59,499 nucleotides of DNA, taken from positions 1 to 59,499 of the forward strand of contig JAJRQA010000069.1 in the NCBI GenBank assembly GCA_024280475.1. The letters are read 5' to 3'. The notes beneath the pieces were generated by a model that had not been told where the DNA came from, made no database searches, and worked only from the letters and a program-made list of their open reading frames with translations. This DNA is from Alphaproteobacteria bacterium (GTDB lineage: Bacteria; Pseudomonadota; Alphaproteobacteria; Rhizobiales; JAKIUO01). Positions within the stretch are counted from its first letter, which is position 1, and every line of letters starts with the position of its first letter. Shown here one piece after another: positions 27,536-36,686 of the stretch. The position numbers were made by a program, and so were the translations under genes.

Positions 27536-29881
27536 CTAAATATCCAGATCATGCGCGAACTCCGCATTCGCCTGAATGAAATGGAAGCGTGCTTCGGGCT
27601 TATTGCCCATGAGCTGTTGCACGGTGTCGGCGGTTTCTTCGCGGTCGTCGGGATCGATCTGCACTTGCAATAAAGTGCGTTTGCCGGGCAGCATGGTGGT
27701 TTCTTTGAGCTGGGCGGCCATCATTTCACCAAGGCCTTTAAAGCGGCCAATGTCGATCTTGCCACGGCCCGTAAACTCGGTTTTCATCAGCTCTTCCTTG
27801 TGCGCCTCATCACGCGCATACAGGGTTTTTGAACCCTGGGTGATGCGAAATAACGGCGGCACGGCGACGAACAGATGGCCTTGGTCAACAAGTTTTGGCA
27901 TCTGGCGGTAAAAGAAGGTGATGAGCAAAGCGGCGATATGCGCCCCATCGACGTCCGCATCGGTCATGATGATGACGCGCTCATAGCGAAGGTCATCTTC
28001 CACGTAGGCGGCACCAACGCCGCAACCAAGTGCCTGAGTGAGATCGTTCAAAAGCTGGTTCGATGATATTTTGGCGCTGGAGGCGTTGCCCACATTGAGG
28101 ATTTTCCCGCGCAGGGGCAAGATGGCTTGATTTTTACGATTGCGCGCCTGCTTGGCAGAGCCACCAGCACTGTCTCCCTCGACAATGAAGATTTCAGCGT
28201 TTTTGGCGCCGCGCTGCGAACAATCGGCAAGCTTGCCGGGAAGGCGCAGTTTCTTGGTGGCGGTTTTGCGCGAGACTTCCTTGTCACGCTTGCGCTTCAG
28301 GCGCTCTTCGGAGCGATCCACCACCCAGTCGAGCAGTTTGCTGGCTTGCTTGGGGTTGGCGGTGAGCCAGTGATCGAACGCATCGCGCACGGCGTTTTCG
28401 ACGATACGGGTGGCGGCAGAGGTGGCCAGTTTTTCCTTGGTCTGGCCCTGAAATTCGGGTTCGCGGATAAACACACTCATCATGGCGCCAGAGGTGCTGA
28501 GCACATCGTCGGCGGTGATCTGTGCGGCCTTTTTGTTTTTGGTCATCTCGCCATAGGTGCGCAAGCCCTTGGTAAGAGCACCGCGCAGGCCGGTTTCATG
28601 GGTGCCGCCCTCAATGGTCGGCACCGTGTTGCAATAGGTGTTCAAGAACCCGTCGGCATTGGCGATCCATGCGACCGCCCATTCGACAGAACCGTGACCG
28701 CCTTCTTTTTCCACCTTGCCAGCAAATATATCGCTGGTGACGGTGACCAGCCCTTCAAGGCGCTCGGTGACAAAATCCTTGAGGCCGCCGGGGAAATGAA
28801 AGACCGCCTCGGCAGGCACGTTCATTTTTTCGTCGAGCAGCTCAGGAGCGCATTTCCAGCGGATTTCAACGCCGCCAAACAGATAGGCTTTGGAGCGCGC
28901 CATGCGCATCAGGCGGGCCGGACGGAACAAAGTGTTCTCGCCGAAAATGTCGGCATCTGGATGGAACAAAAAGCTGGTGCCGCGCCGATTGGCGACCTTG
29001 CCCAATTTTTGCAGCTTGCCTTGGGGGATGCCGCGTGAAAATTCCTGGCGATAAAGCTGTTTGTCTCTCGCCACTTCAACGATCAACACATCCGACAGGG
29101 CATTGACCACAGAGGCCCCAACGCCATGCAGGCCGCCAGAGGTCTGGTACACCTTGCTGTCAAATTTGCCGCCAGCATGCAGGGTCGTGAGGATCACCTC
29201 AAGGGCGGATTTGTTCTTGAATTTGGGATGAGGATCGACGGGAATACCGCGGCCATTATCGCTGACTTTCAATGAATTGTCGGCCATCAGCTCGACTTCA
29301 ATCCAGGTGGCGAAACCGGCCACGGCTTCGTCCATCGAATTGTCGATGACTTCGGCAAACAGATGATGCAGCGCTTTTCTGTCAGTGCCGCCAATATACA
29401 TGCCCGGGCGGCGGCGCACAGGCTCCAGCCCTTCAAGCACCTCAATATCGGCGGCGGTATAATCGCCTTCAGCCGATTTCGAGTTTGCTTTGCGCGACGC
29501 CGTTTTAGGGGCGGCGGCTTTTTTTTGGGGCGTTTTCTTGGCGGTTGATTGCTGGCTCATCTGTGTTCGGTCTGTTCCGATTGCTGTGGGTTCAATTGGT
29601 TGTATAAGTTCTGGTTCATCTTGCGCAGTTGTTTTAGCGTCATAGCCAGATGCGTCAACAGTTTTTGCGCTAGCACTGTCGCTTGCCGCTTTGGATTCTT
29701 TCGTCGCCGAACCAAGTTCGCTGGCAAAAAGTTCCAGGCTTTCTTGTTCGTGGGCCTTTTGATCTTTGCGGACAGGTTTTGTTTCAGGGCTAACCGGCTT
29801 TGCTTCGGGCTCCGTTTTTTGGGCTTTTTGCGGTTCTTGCGGAGCCTTTGATTTGCTAAATAGATTCTTGAACAGCGCCAT
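27536..29881 (-). CDS. parE: DNA topoisomerase IV subunit B
   Basis: 781 residues. The ATPase subunit of the enzyme that unlinks sister chromosomes. GHKL ATPase motifs are seen as VIDNSMDEA, SDNGRGIPVDPHP and GGLHGVGASVVNAL, then the transducer domain, and the TOPRIM region as EGDSAGGSAKQARNR and IMTDADVDGAHIAALLITFF. The Arg-rich, DDR-containing C-terminus is ParE rather than GyrB. It has an N-terminal extension of about 140 residues, rich in Lys, Ala, Glu and Pro, before YTAADIEVLEGLEPVRRRPGM. The ATG at 29881 follows AAGAGGAA. Confidence 0.93.
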   Translation of the reverse strand: MALFKNLFSKSKAPQEPQKAQKTEPEAKPVSPETKPVRKDQKAHEQESLELFASELGSATKESKAASDSASAKTVDASGYDAKTTAQDEPELIQPIEPTAIGTDRTQMSQQSTAKKTPQKKAAAPKTASRKANSKSAEGDYTAADIEVLEGLEPVRRRPGMYIGGTDRKALHHLFAEVIDNSMDEAVAGFATWIEVELMADNSLKVSDNGRGIPVDPHPKFKNKSALEVILTTLHAGGKFDSKVYQTSGGLHGVGASVVNALSDVLIVEVARDKQLYRQEFSRGIPQGKLQKLGKVANRRGTSFLFHPDADIFGENTLFRPARLMRMARSKAYLFGGVEIRWKCAPELLDEKMNVPAEAVFHFPGGLKDFVTERLEGLVTVTSDIFAGKVEKEGGHGSVEWAVAWIANADGFLNTYCNTVPTIEGGTHETGLRGALTKGLRTYGEMTKNKKAAQITADDVLSTSGAMMSVFIREPEFQGQTKEKLATSAATRIVENAVRDAFDHWLTANPKQASKLLDWVVDRSEERLKRKRDKEVSRKTATKKLRLPGKLADCSQRGAKNAEIFIVEGDSAGGSAKQARNRKNQAILPLRGKILNVGNASSAKISSNQLLNDLTQALGCGVGAAYVEDDLRYERVIIMTDADVDGAHIAALLITFFYRQMPKLVDQGHLFVAVPPLFRITQGSKTLYARDEAHKEELMKTEFTGRGKIDIGRFKGLGEMMAAQLKETTMLPGKRTLLQVQIDPDDREETADTVQQLMGNKPEARFHFIQANAEFAHDLDI

Positions 29882-30143
29882 GATTTCCTCTTGTCCCGCG
29901 AACGGGGTTCTCAAGTTCAAAACGCGATACGAATCTCACGCACTATAACAGATTTGCCGACAAGAATAGAGTGTTTTAGTACCCTTGGTGGGTAACTTGT
30001 TCATTTTGATCGCTTTATTGACATTGGATGTGATCGGATGGTAGACGCCGCGTGCCTTGACGGCACAGGGGCATAAACAGCCTGACAGGGAGCGCTTAAT
30101 GGGTTAAACTTCAGGAAAAGACAGTTTAAGGGGTGTACCTGCT

Positions 30144-30791
30144 ATGTGGTTTTTATTGATTTTGTGGAAGTCCTTTCGTGGATTATGGCGTCTGGTGGTC
30201 GGTCTGATCATTGGTGTCATTTTGTATATTTATACCTTTACGACGCCGGGGCTTGAGTGGATTTTCAACGATGTTTATGCGTTTTCCAACGCCATTGTCG
30301 GTTGGATAAGCGAACAGTCCTGGTATCCCAAATATGAGAAATGGGATCATCTGGTGAAACCTGGCGATCGGTTGCCGCTGATTTTATATATTCTGGTCGG
30401 CCGCTTTATCTGGCTGATGTTTGAGGCGATTTTGTTCACTTTCCCCCGTTGGCTGTTTGTTGGTCGAAACAGTCAAAAAAAAACAGCTAAATCGCCCGGA
30501 TTAGCTCCAATTGCCCCAAAGGGGGGCAATCGGAGGTCTGATGTCGCGCCGGCAAGAGGTGGGATGGCACCCGTCATGGGCCATAGCGGCATTGATGATA
30601 CTACTTTGCAACAGGTCGCCGCACCTGCCGCGGCAATTGCCGCCAGCGCTTTGGCCAGAGAACGCCAAACCGAAACCCCCCAATTGAATGGGCACGATCA
30701 ACTGCCCGAAACCAGCGAAAATCTGGAGCGCTCGATAGACGAAGCCCTGCAGCGTATCAAGAAAGTTGGCGAGCAAAACTCAAGCAATTGA
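30144..30791 (+). CDS. membrane protein of unknown function
   Basis: 215 residues. Two or three membrane spans lie in the first 110 residues (WRLVVGLIIGVILYIYTF and LPLILYILVGRFIWLMFEAILF). The rest is a basic, Pro/Ala-rich soluble tail that ends in an acidic helix with ENLERSIDEALQRIKKVG. AAGGGG precedes the start. It ends two bases before the start of the glycosylase-like gene, so they are probably one transcript. I do not recognise the family. Confidence 0.6.
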   Translation: MWFLLILWKSFRGLWRLVVGLIIGVILYIYTFTTPGLEWIFNDVYAFSNAIVGWISEQSWYPKYEKWDHLVKPGDRLPLILYILVGRFIWLMFEAILFTFPRWLFVGRNSQKKTAKSPGLAPIAPKGGNRRSDVAPARGGMAPVMGHSGIDDTTLQQVAAPAAAIAASALARERQTETPQLNGHDQLPETSENLERSIDEALQRIKKVGEQNSSN

Positions 30792-30793
30792 TC

Positions 30794-31465
30794 ATGGCAT
30801 CAAACGGCGTCCCAGATAAAAAGCAAGACGGGGATGGCGCACCTTGCTTGTCGGCGTTGGTTGGGCAGATCAAAAGCTGCGATCATTGCCTTGTTGATCC
30901 GAGCGGTAAGCCGCTTCCCCATGTGCCGCGCCCTGTTGTTGTTCCCAGCCTGCGCGCTAAAATCTGCATCATTGGACAGGCGCCGGGCACACGGGTGCAC
31001 GCGTCGCGCAAACCGTTCACAGATCCCTCTGGAGATCGGTTGCGCGCGTGGATGGGCATCAGCAGTGAGCAGTTTTATGACGCCGATAAAGTCGCCATCG
31101 TTCCTATGGGTTTTTGTTTTCCAGGGCTTGATGACAAAGGCGGGGATTTGCCGCCCCGCAAAGAGTGTGCTCCCCTATGGCAGGCCGCATTGTTCGAGTT
31201 GATGCCCCAGATCGAGTTGAAATTGCTGGTTGGCATGTATGCACAACAATGGCACTTGGGCAAAAGCCGTCATAAGACCTTGACGAAGACGGTTGCTCAT
31301 TGGCGTGACTATGTGGGCGATGGCGAACCAGTTCCGGGCAAACCGATGCTGCTGCCCATGCCGCATCCTTCCTGGCGCAATACCGCATGGCTGCGCAAAA
31401 ATCCGTTTTTCGAGTGCGATGTGATCCCGTTTCTGCAACGCGAAACCAAACGTCTGCTTGCGTAA
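30794..31465 (+). CDS. uracil-DNA glycosylase superfamily protein
   Basis: 223 residues of the UDG superfamily group near COG1573. Motif A reads IIGQAPGTRVHASRKPF, followed by SGDRLRAWMGI in place of the family 4 FVGxxGxLL, and the C-terminal motif reads MPMPHPSWRN with the catalytic-type His. An N-terminal CDHC pair is a half of the iron-sulfur ligands of family 4. Removal of uracil is only inferred, since the activity of this subgroup is less well known. It is distinct from the family 4 enzyme at 38727. Confidence 0.8.
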   Translation: MASNGVPDKKQDGDGAPCLSALVGQIKSCDHCLVDPSGKPLPHVPRPVVVPSLRAKICIIGQAPGTRVHASRKPFTDPSGDRLRAWMGISSEQFYDADKVAIVPMGFCFPGLDDKGGDLPPRKECAPLWQAALFELMPQIELKLLVGMYAQQWHLGKSRHKTLTKTVAHWRDYVGDGEPVPGKPMLLPMPHPSWRNTAWLRKNPFFECDVIPFLQRETKRLLA

Positions 31466-31596
31466 CCAAGGCCCTCAATAGCGCTTTCATGGCCTGTCTT
31501 CCAAAAATAGTTTGAACCAACTTCCTTAACATCGCGACCAACTTGATAACCCACTCAGCTTTTAGCGAGAGGGAATTTTAATCGGGAGAAAAGGAA

Positions 31597-32139
31597 ATGA
31601 CCATGACGTTCAAAACAATTTCGCAAGCCTTGGCATTGATGATCGGCTGTATGGTGATGGCCCAGCCAGCAATGGCGGCCAAACAGTGCAAGCTTCAGCT
31701 TAAAAAAGCGGGCATGTTTTATTTTAATAAAGACAAGGCGAAGTCGTCAGCGGCGGGTCGTTGGGAAAAACAGGCAGCCATCAAACACGGTATCGGCTTT
31801 AGTTTTTGGAGCAACGCCAAGGGCAAAGGCTATAGCTGTACCAGCACAATGAAAAACGGCAAGAAGCTCTATAACTGCATCGCCAAAGCCAAACCATGCA
31901 AAACAGTGGCAAAAGTCTGTAAATCAAAACTTTCCAAGAAAGGCATGTTCTACTTCAAGAAGGCAAAAGCCAAATCATCAGCGGTCGGTCGCTGGGAAAA
32001 ACAGTCAGCCATCAAGAACGGCATTGGTTACAGTTTCTGGTCGAACGCCAAGAGCAAAAGCTTTGCCTGTAGCTTCTCGATGAAAAATGGCAAGAAACTT
32101 TGGAATTGCGCTGCCAAAGCCAAACCCTGCAAAGGCTAG
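31597..32139 (+). CDS. secreted protein of two tandem Lys/Cys-rich domains
   Basis: 180 residues. The signal peptide ALALMIGCMVMAQPAMA is followed by two copies, each of about 74 residues, that match at most positions: each contains a C-K-x-L or S-K start, KGMFYF or KAGMFYF, KSSAxGRWEKQxAIKxGIGxSFWSNAK, and a MKNGKKLxNCxAKAKPCK end. Each copy has four cysteines. This is an internal duplication of a small exported domain with a predicted pI above 10. The function is unknown. GGGAGAAAAGGA precedes the ATG, and an intrinsic terminator follows the stop. Confidence 0.7.
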   Translation: MTMTFKTISQALALMIGCMVMAQPAMAAKQCKLQLKKAGMFYFNKDKAKSSAAGRWEKQAAIKHGIGFSFWSNAKGKGYSCTSTMKNGKKLYNCIAKAKPCKTVAKVCKSKLSKKGMFYFKKAKAKSSAVGRWEKQSAIKNGIGYSFWSNAKSKSFACSFSMKNGKKLWNCAAKAKPCKG

Positions 32140-32164
32140 ACAATTCCAAAATGAGCGAGAAAGG

Positions 32165-32190
32165 CGGAGCCATGTGGCTCCGTCTTTTTT
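32165..32190 (+). terminator. intrinsic terminator after the duplicated secreted-protein gene
   Basis: CGGAGCC and GGCTCCG form a perfect 7-bp stem with an ATGT loop, followed by TCTTTTTT. It is 25 bases past the stop codon. Confidence 0.88.
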
Positions 32191-32347
32191 GTTGTTTGAA
32201 GGTGCTACGCCTACGCCTTGATCTCCTGCAAGAAAATAAGGCCCAGCATGAGCGAGCAGATGATTGCATTTGTTTGCACTTGCCCCTAATAAAAGAGCAA
32301 CAAACCAGAAAGTCTGGCTGGTAGGCATACAAGAGCGGAGAACAAGC

Positions 32348-32899
32348 ATGACCGATCACTTCCCCCTACACACAAAAGAGAGCGCCCCAGATGATAGCAA
32401 GGGTGTGCTTAATGCCATGCAAAACAAGTTTGGTTTTGACCTCAATCTGTTTGGCAAGATGGCGACCTCTTCAAAAACGCTCAAGGCCTATATCGGGGTC
32501 AATGAGATTTTTGCAAGGAGCAGTTTTTCGCCGATCGAACAGCAAGTGGTGTTGCTGACCATTTCTCAGTACAATGGCTGTGACTATTGCGTGGCCGCAC
32601 ATACAACTGGCGCACAGATGCAAAGCATGCCGGAAAGCACGATCCGCGCGGCCGCTGCTGGCGAGCCAATTGTCAGTGTTGAGCTTGAGGCATTGCGCCA
32701 GTTTACGCGCAAAATGGTTGATCAGCGCGGCGTTCTTAAAGACGGAGAACTCGAAGAGTTTCTGACCGTTGGATATACGCCTGAAAACGCACTGGAAGTG
32801 ATCACCGGCATCGCCCTCAAGACCATATCGAACTATGCCAATCATTTGATGGACACGCCGATTGACGAGGCGTTTAAGGACAACGCCCCCAAGGCTTAA
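32348..32899 (+). CDS. carboxymuconolactone decarboxylase (AhpD-like) family protein
   Basis: 183 residues from the ATG at 32348. The core helix with the redox pair is clear: QYNGCDYCVAAHT, a CxxC followed by His, as in AhpD-type peroxidase partners. Downstream is the family pattern ALRQFTRKMVDQRG and a terminal NHLMDTPIDEAF. A thiol-dependent peroxidase or disulfide reductase role is likely; the natural electron donor is not apparent. The gene stands alone, convergent with the broken fadH. Confidence 0.85.
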   Translation: MTDHFPLHTKESAPDDSKGVLNAMQNKFGFDLNLFGKMATSSKTLKAYIGVNEIFARSSFSPIEQQVVLLTISQYNGCDYCVAAHTTGAQMQSMPESTIRAAAAGEPIVSVELEALRQFTRKMVDQRGVLKDGELEEFLTVGYTPENALEVITGIALKTISNYANHLMDTPIDEAFKDNAPKA

Positions 32900-32963
32900 G
32901 AGGGGAGTTTGGCGGAGTGCCAGCACTGTCAACATCGAAAAAGTTCTTTGACTGTTTTCCAGA

Positions 32964-34997
32964 TTATAAGCTCAGCGCCAGATTATAGCCTTGCGATATG
33001 GCGCGCAGGGCATCCAGTTCGCCTGCCTTGGCAGCGCCGCCAATGATGTGGGTGGAAACGCCTGCCATGGACAGCTCCTCATGCAGCGAGGTGCGGCTTT
33101 CCTGGCCTGCACATATGACGATAGTGTCAGCAGGGATGATCGTTTTCTTCCCCTCCATCTCGATATGCAGGCCTTCGTCTGAAATGCGTTCATAGGTAAC
33201 GCCGGTAAGGATGGAAACGCCGCGGCGCTTCAGAGCTTTGATGACAGCCCAACCGGTTGTGAAGCCAAGGCTGCGCCCCGGTTTGCCGCTGGTTCTTTGT
33301 AACAGCGTTATCTGGCGAGCGCTTTGCTCTAGCGAGGGACCATGCGGGCTAATGCCTCCCTTGACCTCAAGTCCCTGGTCAACCCCCCAATCGTTGAGAA
33401 AGGCTTCGGGCGTGCGGTCATCACTTTCTAATGCGGAGAGAAAGTCAGCGACATCGAAGCCGATACCACCTGCGCCGATGATCGCGACATTGTCGCCGCA
33501 GGTCCTTTCGCCTGACAGAATTTGCGGATATGTGGCGGTCTTTGCATGATCAATCCCGTCTAGCTCAATCTGGCGCGGTGCTACGCCGGTGGCGATGATG
33601 ATCTCTTCAAAATTTTCATCGATGATCATTTGCACGCTTGCGGCCGCACCGGTTTTGATTTCGACTTTATGGGTACTCAGCTGGTTTTCGAAATAGCGTA
33701 ATGTTTCATCAAATTCATCTTTTCCCGGCACCTTGCGCGCCAGCTGCAATTGGCCGCCAAGCTATTCATTTTCTTCAAACAAAGTGACGCTGTGGCCACG
33801 CGCGCCAGCAATGCTGGCGGCCGCCATGCCAGCTGCGCCGCCACCGATCACGGCGATGCGTTTTGGTTTGTCAGCAGGGATGATTTGCAGATCTGTTTCA
33901 TGTCCGGCGCGTGGATTGACCAGACAGGTCGCCGCCTTCGCTTTGAAAATATAATCAAGACAGGCCTGATTGCAGGCGATACAGATATTGATTTGATCGC
34001 GCTCGCCAGCGGCGGCTTTATTGACAAAATCAGGGTCGGCCAGCAGTGGGCGGGCCAGATAGGCGAGATCACCATGTCCATCGCGCAAAACCTCTTCCAC
34101 GGTTTCAGGGGTGTTGAGGCGGTTTGAGACAACCACGGGAATGTTAACGGCCTCCTTGATGCGCCTGGCGGCAAAGCTCCAGGTGCCGCGCGGCACCATA
34201 TAGACGATGGTCGGGATGCGCGCTTCATGCCAGCCAATGCCGGTAGATAAGATATCAGCGCCAGCTTGTTCAATCTCTTTGGCAAGCGAGATAATCTGGG
34301 TGCCGGTTGCTCCGTCTTCCACCAGCTCAAGCGACGAGATGCGATACATGATGATGAATTCATCGGGTGTGTCAGCGCGAATAGTGCGGACGATTTCAAG
34401 CGGAAAACGATGGCGGTTATCAACCGACCCGCCCCATTTGTCGTCGCGCTGATTAGTGCGTGCAGCCGTGAACTGATTGATCAAATAGCCTTCGGAACCC
34501 ATAATTTCGACGCCATCATAGCCGGCTTTGTGGGCCAGCTGGGCGCAAGTGGAAAAGTCTTTAATAGTTTGCTCGACCTGCGCTGGCTCCAGCGCTTTGG
34601 GAGTGAGGGGACTGATGGGGGCGCGGATCGCCGACGGGGCAACGGTTTTTAAAGTGGCGCCATAGCGCCCGGCGTGCAGGATTTGCAGAAATATTTTACT
34701 GCCCGCTTCGTGCACGGCTTTGGTGACAATCTGGTGATCGTCTATTTGTGCGTGCTCATGCAAGATAGGGCCGTTCATCTCCAGGTGCCCGGCCTTGTTT
34801 GGCGCATAGCCCCCGGTGATGATCAGCCCAACACCGCCTCTGGCCCGTTCCGCATAAAAATCTGCCAGGCGCTGCGCCCCATTGGGCAGGGCCTCAAGAC
34901 GGGTATGCATAGCCCCCATAATGATCCGGTTCTTTAGTTCATTATGTTTTAGTTTGAGGGGAGCGAGCATGAGAGGAAAATGCGGGTTGTTTGTCAT
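32964..34997 (-). pseudogene. fadH: 2,4-dienoyl-CoA reductase (FadH), interrupted by one amber codon
   Basis: The first part (34997-33762) is an OYE-type TIM barrel with the active-site MGSEGYLINQF and GIGWHEARIPTIV, the 4Fe-4S ligands in CIACNQACLDYI and ATCLVNPRAG, and the FAD motif AVIGGGAAGMAAA. It stops at a TAG at 33764-33762. The frame goes on with LGGQLQLARKVPGKDEF, the FadH continuation, to 32964 without another defect. The whole is 677 codons, the normal FadH length. A single C-to-T change from CAG would give this TAG. The enzyme saves unsaturated fatty-acid intermediates in beta-oxidation. A sequencing error, a suppressor tRNA or two separate chains are less likely. Confidence 0.85.
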
Positions 34998-35119
34998 TGT
35001 TTGATCCCTGTCAGAGCCGGTCTTTGGGTGCGCAAGTTCAGTTATACAGTTTTTCTGGCAACATGCTTGGCAAAATTGCCTGACTTGAGCCAGCTCGTCT
35101 AGTGTGTTAGTCCGGATTG

Positions 35120-35851
35120 ATGATTTCCGTTATTATACCAACCCTTGATGCCGAACGGTCGCTTAGTTCGACCTTGAGCGCCCTTGTGCCAGCTACGGTT
35201 GAGGGAATTGTGCGCGAAGTGTTGCTGGTGGATGGCGGATCGGTTGATGCGACCTTGCAGATTGGCGATGATGCCGGAGCCAAGATTATATCGTGTACAA
35301 GGGGACGGGGACTTCAACTGGCCAAAGGCGGAGCGCAAGCGCGAGGGCCGTGGCTATTGTTCCTGCATGCCGACACCACGCTGGAGCCTGGTTGGAGCAA
35401 AGAGGCCGAACAGTTTATCACCTGCCATACAGATCAACAAAAGGCAGCGGCAGCTTTTCGGTTCGCCCTTGATGATGCTGGGGTCAGGCCGCGCCTGCTC
35501 GAAGCTTTGGTTGGCTTGCGATGCCGTTTGTTCAAGCTCCCTTATGGCGATCAGGGTTTGTTGATCGAGAAGGGGTATTATGAGCAGCTCGGTGGTTTTT
35601 CTGATTTGCCATTGATGGAAGATGTCGAGTTTGTGCGCCGTATCGGTGGCAAGCAAATTCATATTTTATCCAGCAAGGCTGTGACCAGTGCCGTGCGCTT
35701 TAAAAACAAAGGCTATTTTCGCCGGGTCGCCTGCAATTTGTATTGCCTTGTCCTTTATTATGCTGGTGTTGCGCCACATAAAATTGCCAGGCGCTATGAT
35801 CAAGATGGCTGCCGTGAGCCATCAAATGAGGGCACGAATGCCGCTTCGTAA
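35120..35851 (+). CDS. family 2 glycosyltransferase, TIGR04283 type
   Basis: 243 residues with a GT-A fold: SVIIPTLDAERSL at the start, VLLVDGGSVDAT, and the metal-binding FLHADTTLEPGW. The region GDQGLLIEKGYYEQLGGF is the usual acceptor part. TIGR04283 proteins are found beside TIGR04282 proteins (the next gene) and have been linked to arsenosugar synthesis. The ATG at 35120 is two codons inside the open frame. The end overlaps the start of the next gene by 14 bases. Confidence 0.85.
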   Translation: MISVIIPTLDAERSLSSTLSALVPATVEGIVREVLLVDGGSVDATLQIGDDAGAKIISCTRGRGLQLAKGGAQARGPWLLFLHADTTLEPGWSKEAEQFITCHTDQQKAAAAFRFALDDAGVRPRLLEALVGLRCRLFKLPYGDQGLLIEKGYYEQLGGFSDLPLMEDVEFVRRIGGKQIHILSSKAVTSAVRFKNKGYFRRVACNLYCLVLYYAGVAPHKIARRYDQDGCREPSNEGTNAAS

Positions 35852-36446
35852 CAGGCTCGTCATAATGGCGAAAACACCGTCAGCCGGTCGCGTCAAGACG
35901 CGCCTTGCCGCAGATATTGGTGTGAGCGAAGCGCTTCGTTTTTATCGCCATCAACTGGCCGCGACCTGCCGCACTCTATCCCATCGACCCGGCTGGCAAT
36001 TGATCTGGTCGCGCGCTCCAGATTACGACCAAACACCGATACGCCCCCCTGTTGACAAGGTGATTGGTCAAGGCCGCGGCGGCCTTGGTGTGCGCATGCA
36101 ACGCGTGTTTGATCGTGTTAGTCGTGGTCCCTTGATCATTATCGGTGCGGATATTCCAGGCATTACCCCCGCAATGATCGCGCGCGCCTTTCAGATCTTG
36201 AAGGGGCATGACCATGTCTTTGGTCCCGCATCAGATGGTGGCTACTGGTTGGTGGGTCAGCGCCGATCCCCAAGGGTCACCAAAGCATTTGCGAATGTGC
36301 GCTGGTCAAGCCCGCACGCGCTCGATGATACGCTCCATAACCTTGCGGGTGCCTCGGTGGGCTATGTGGACACGCTCAACGATGTGGATGTGGGCGCGGA
36401 TTTGAAGCGGCACCAAAAAAGATTACCAAGAGTGGACCCTCGATAA
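35838..36446 (+). CDS. TIGR04282 family glycosyltransferase-like protein (DUF2064)
   Basis: 202 residues with a nucleotidyl/glycosyl-transferase A fold: VIMAKTPSAGRVKTRLA at the N-terminus, IIIGADIPGITPAMIARAF with the Asp, and FGPASDGGYWLVG, all typical of DUF2064. It overlaps the preceding TIGR04283 gene; GAGGG precedes the ATG at 35838. The pair is the core of a proposed arsenosugar or related sugar pathway, but no methyltransferase or radical SAM gene is next to it, so the product is open. Confidence 0.83.
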   Translation: MPLRNRLVIMAKTPSAGRVKTRLAADIGVSEALRFYRHQLAATCRTLSHRPGWQLIWSRAPDYDQTPIRPPVDKVIGQGRGGLGVRMQRVFDRVSRGPLIIIGADIPGITPAMIARAFQILKGHDHVFGPASDGGYWLVGQRRSPRVTKAFANVRWSSPHALDDTLHNLAGASVGYVDTLNDVDVGADLKRHQKRLPRVDPR

Positions 36447-36529
36447 ATAGGCGGAAAAAACTCAACGTCCCGATAAAAAACGTGGCCGCTTATTTTCCAC
36501 GGTGACGAGATGAGAAAACCTCACCCATC

Positions 36530-36603
36530 GTCATCCTTGAAAATTTACGGCCCAGTTGGTCGTGTTATTGACGAGCCTTGACCCGTAAATTTATCGAGGA
36601 TCC
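36530..36603. repeat. inverted-repeat element between the glycosyltransferase and moaB
   Basis: AAATTTACGG (36541-36550) and CCGTAAATTT (36583-36592) are perfectly complementary. The outward flanks ATCCTTGA and TCGAGGAT extend the match imperfectly to about 20 bp. The element is about 74 bp with no coding capacity; either a MITE-like repeat or an extended hairpin that ends the two convergent transcripts. The rest of 36447-36686 shows nothing else. Confidence 0.5.
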
Positions 36604-36686
36604 AGTTTTAAAATCAAGCGTCTTGCTGCTCAAAACACTGCAAACGCGTTGCTGCTTGGCATACAGGTGGACACTGGTGCAGATCT

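Noticed and set aside
28127-29038. 303-codon open frame on the plus strand
   Set aside because: Lies wholly antisense within parE, whose domains are complete; it is a by-product of codon usage.
33762-33764. Pyrrolysine or programmed readthrough at the fadH TAG
   Set aside because: No pyl genes or structured element is seen, and FadH is not a pyrrolysine protein; a plain nonsense mutation or an error explains it better.
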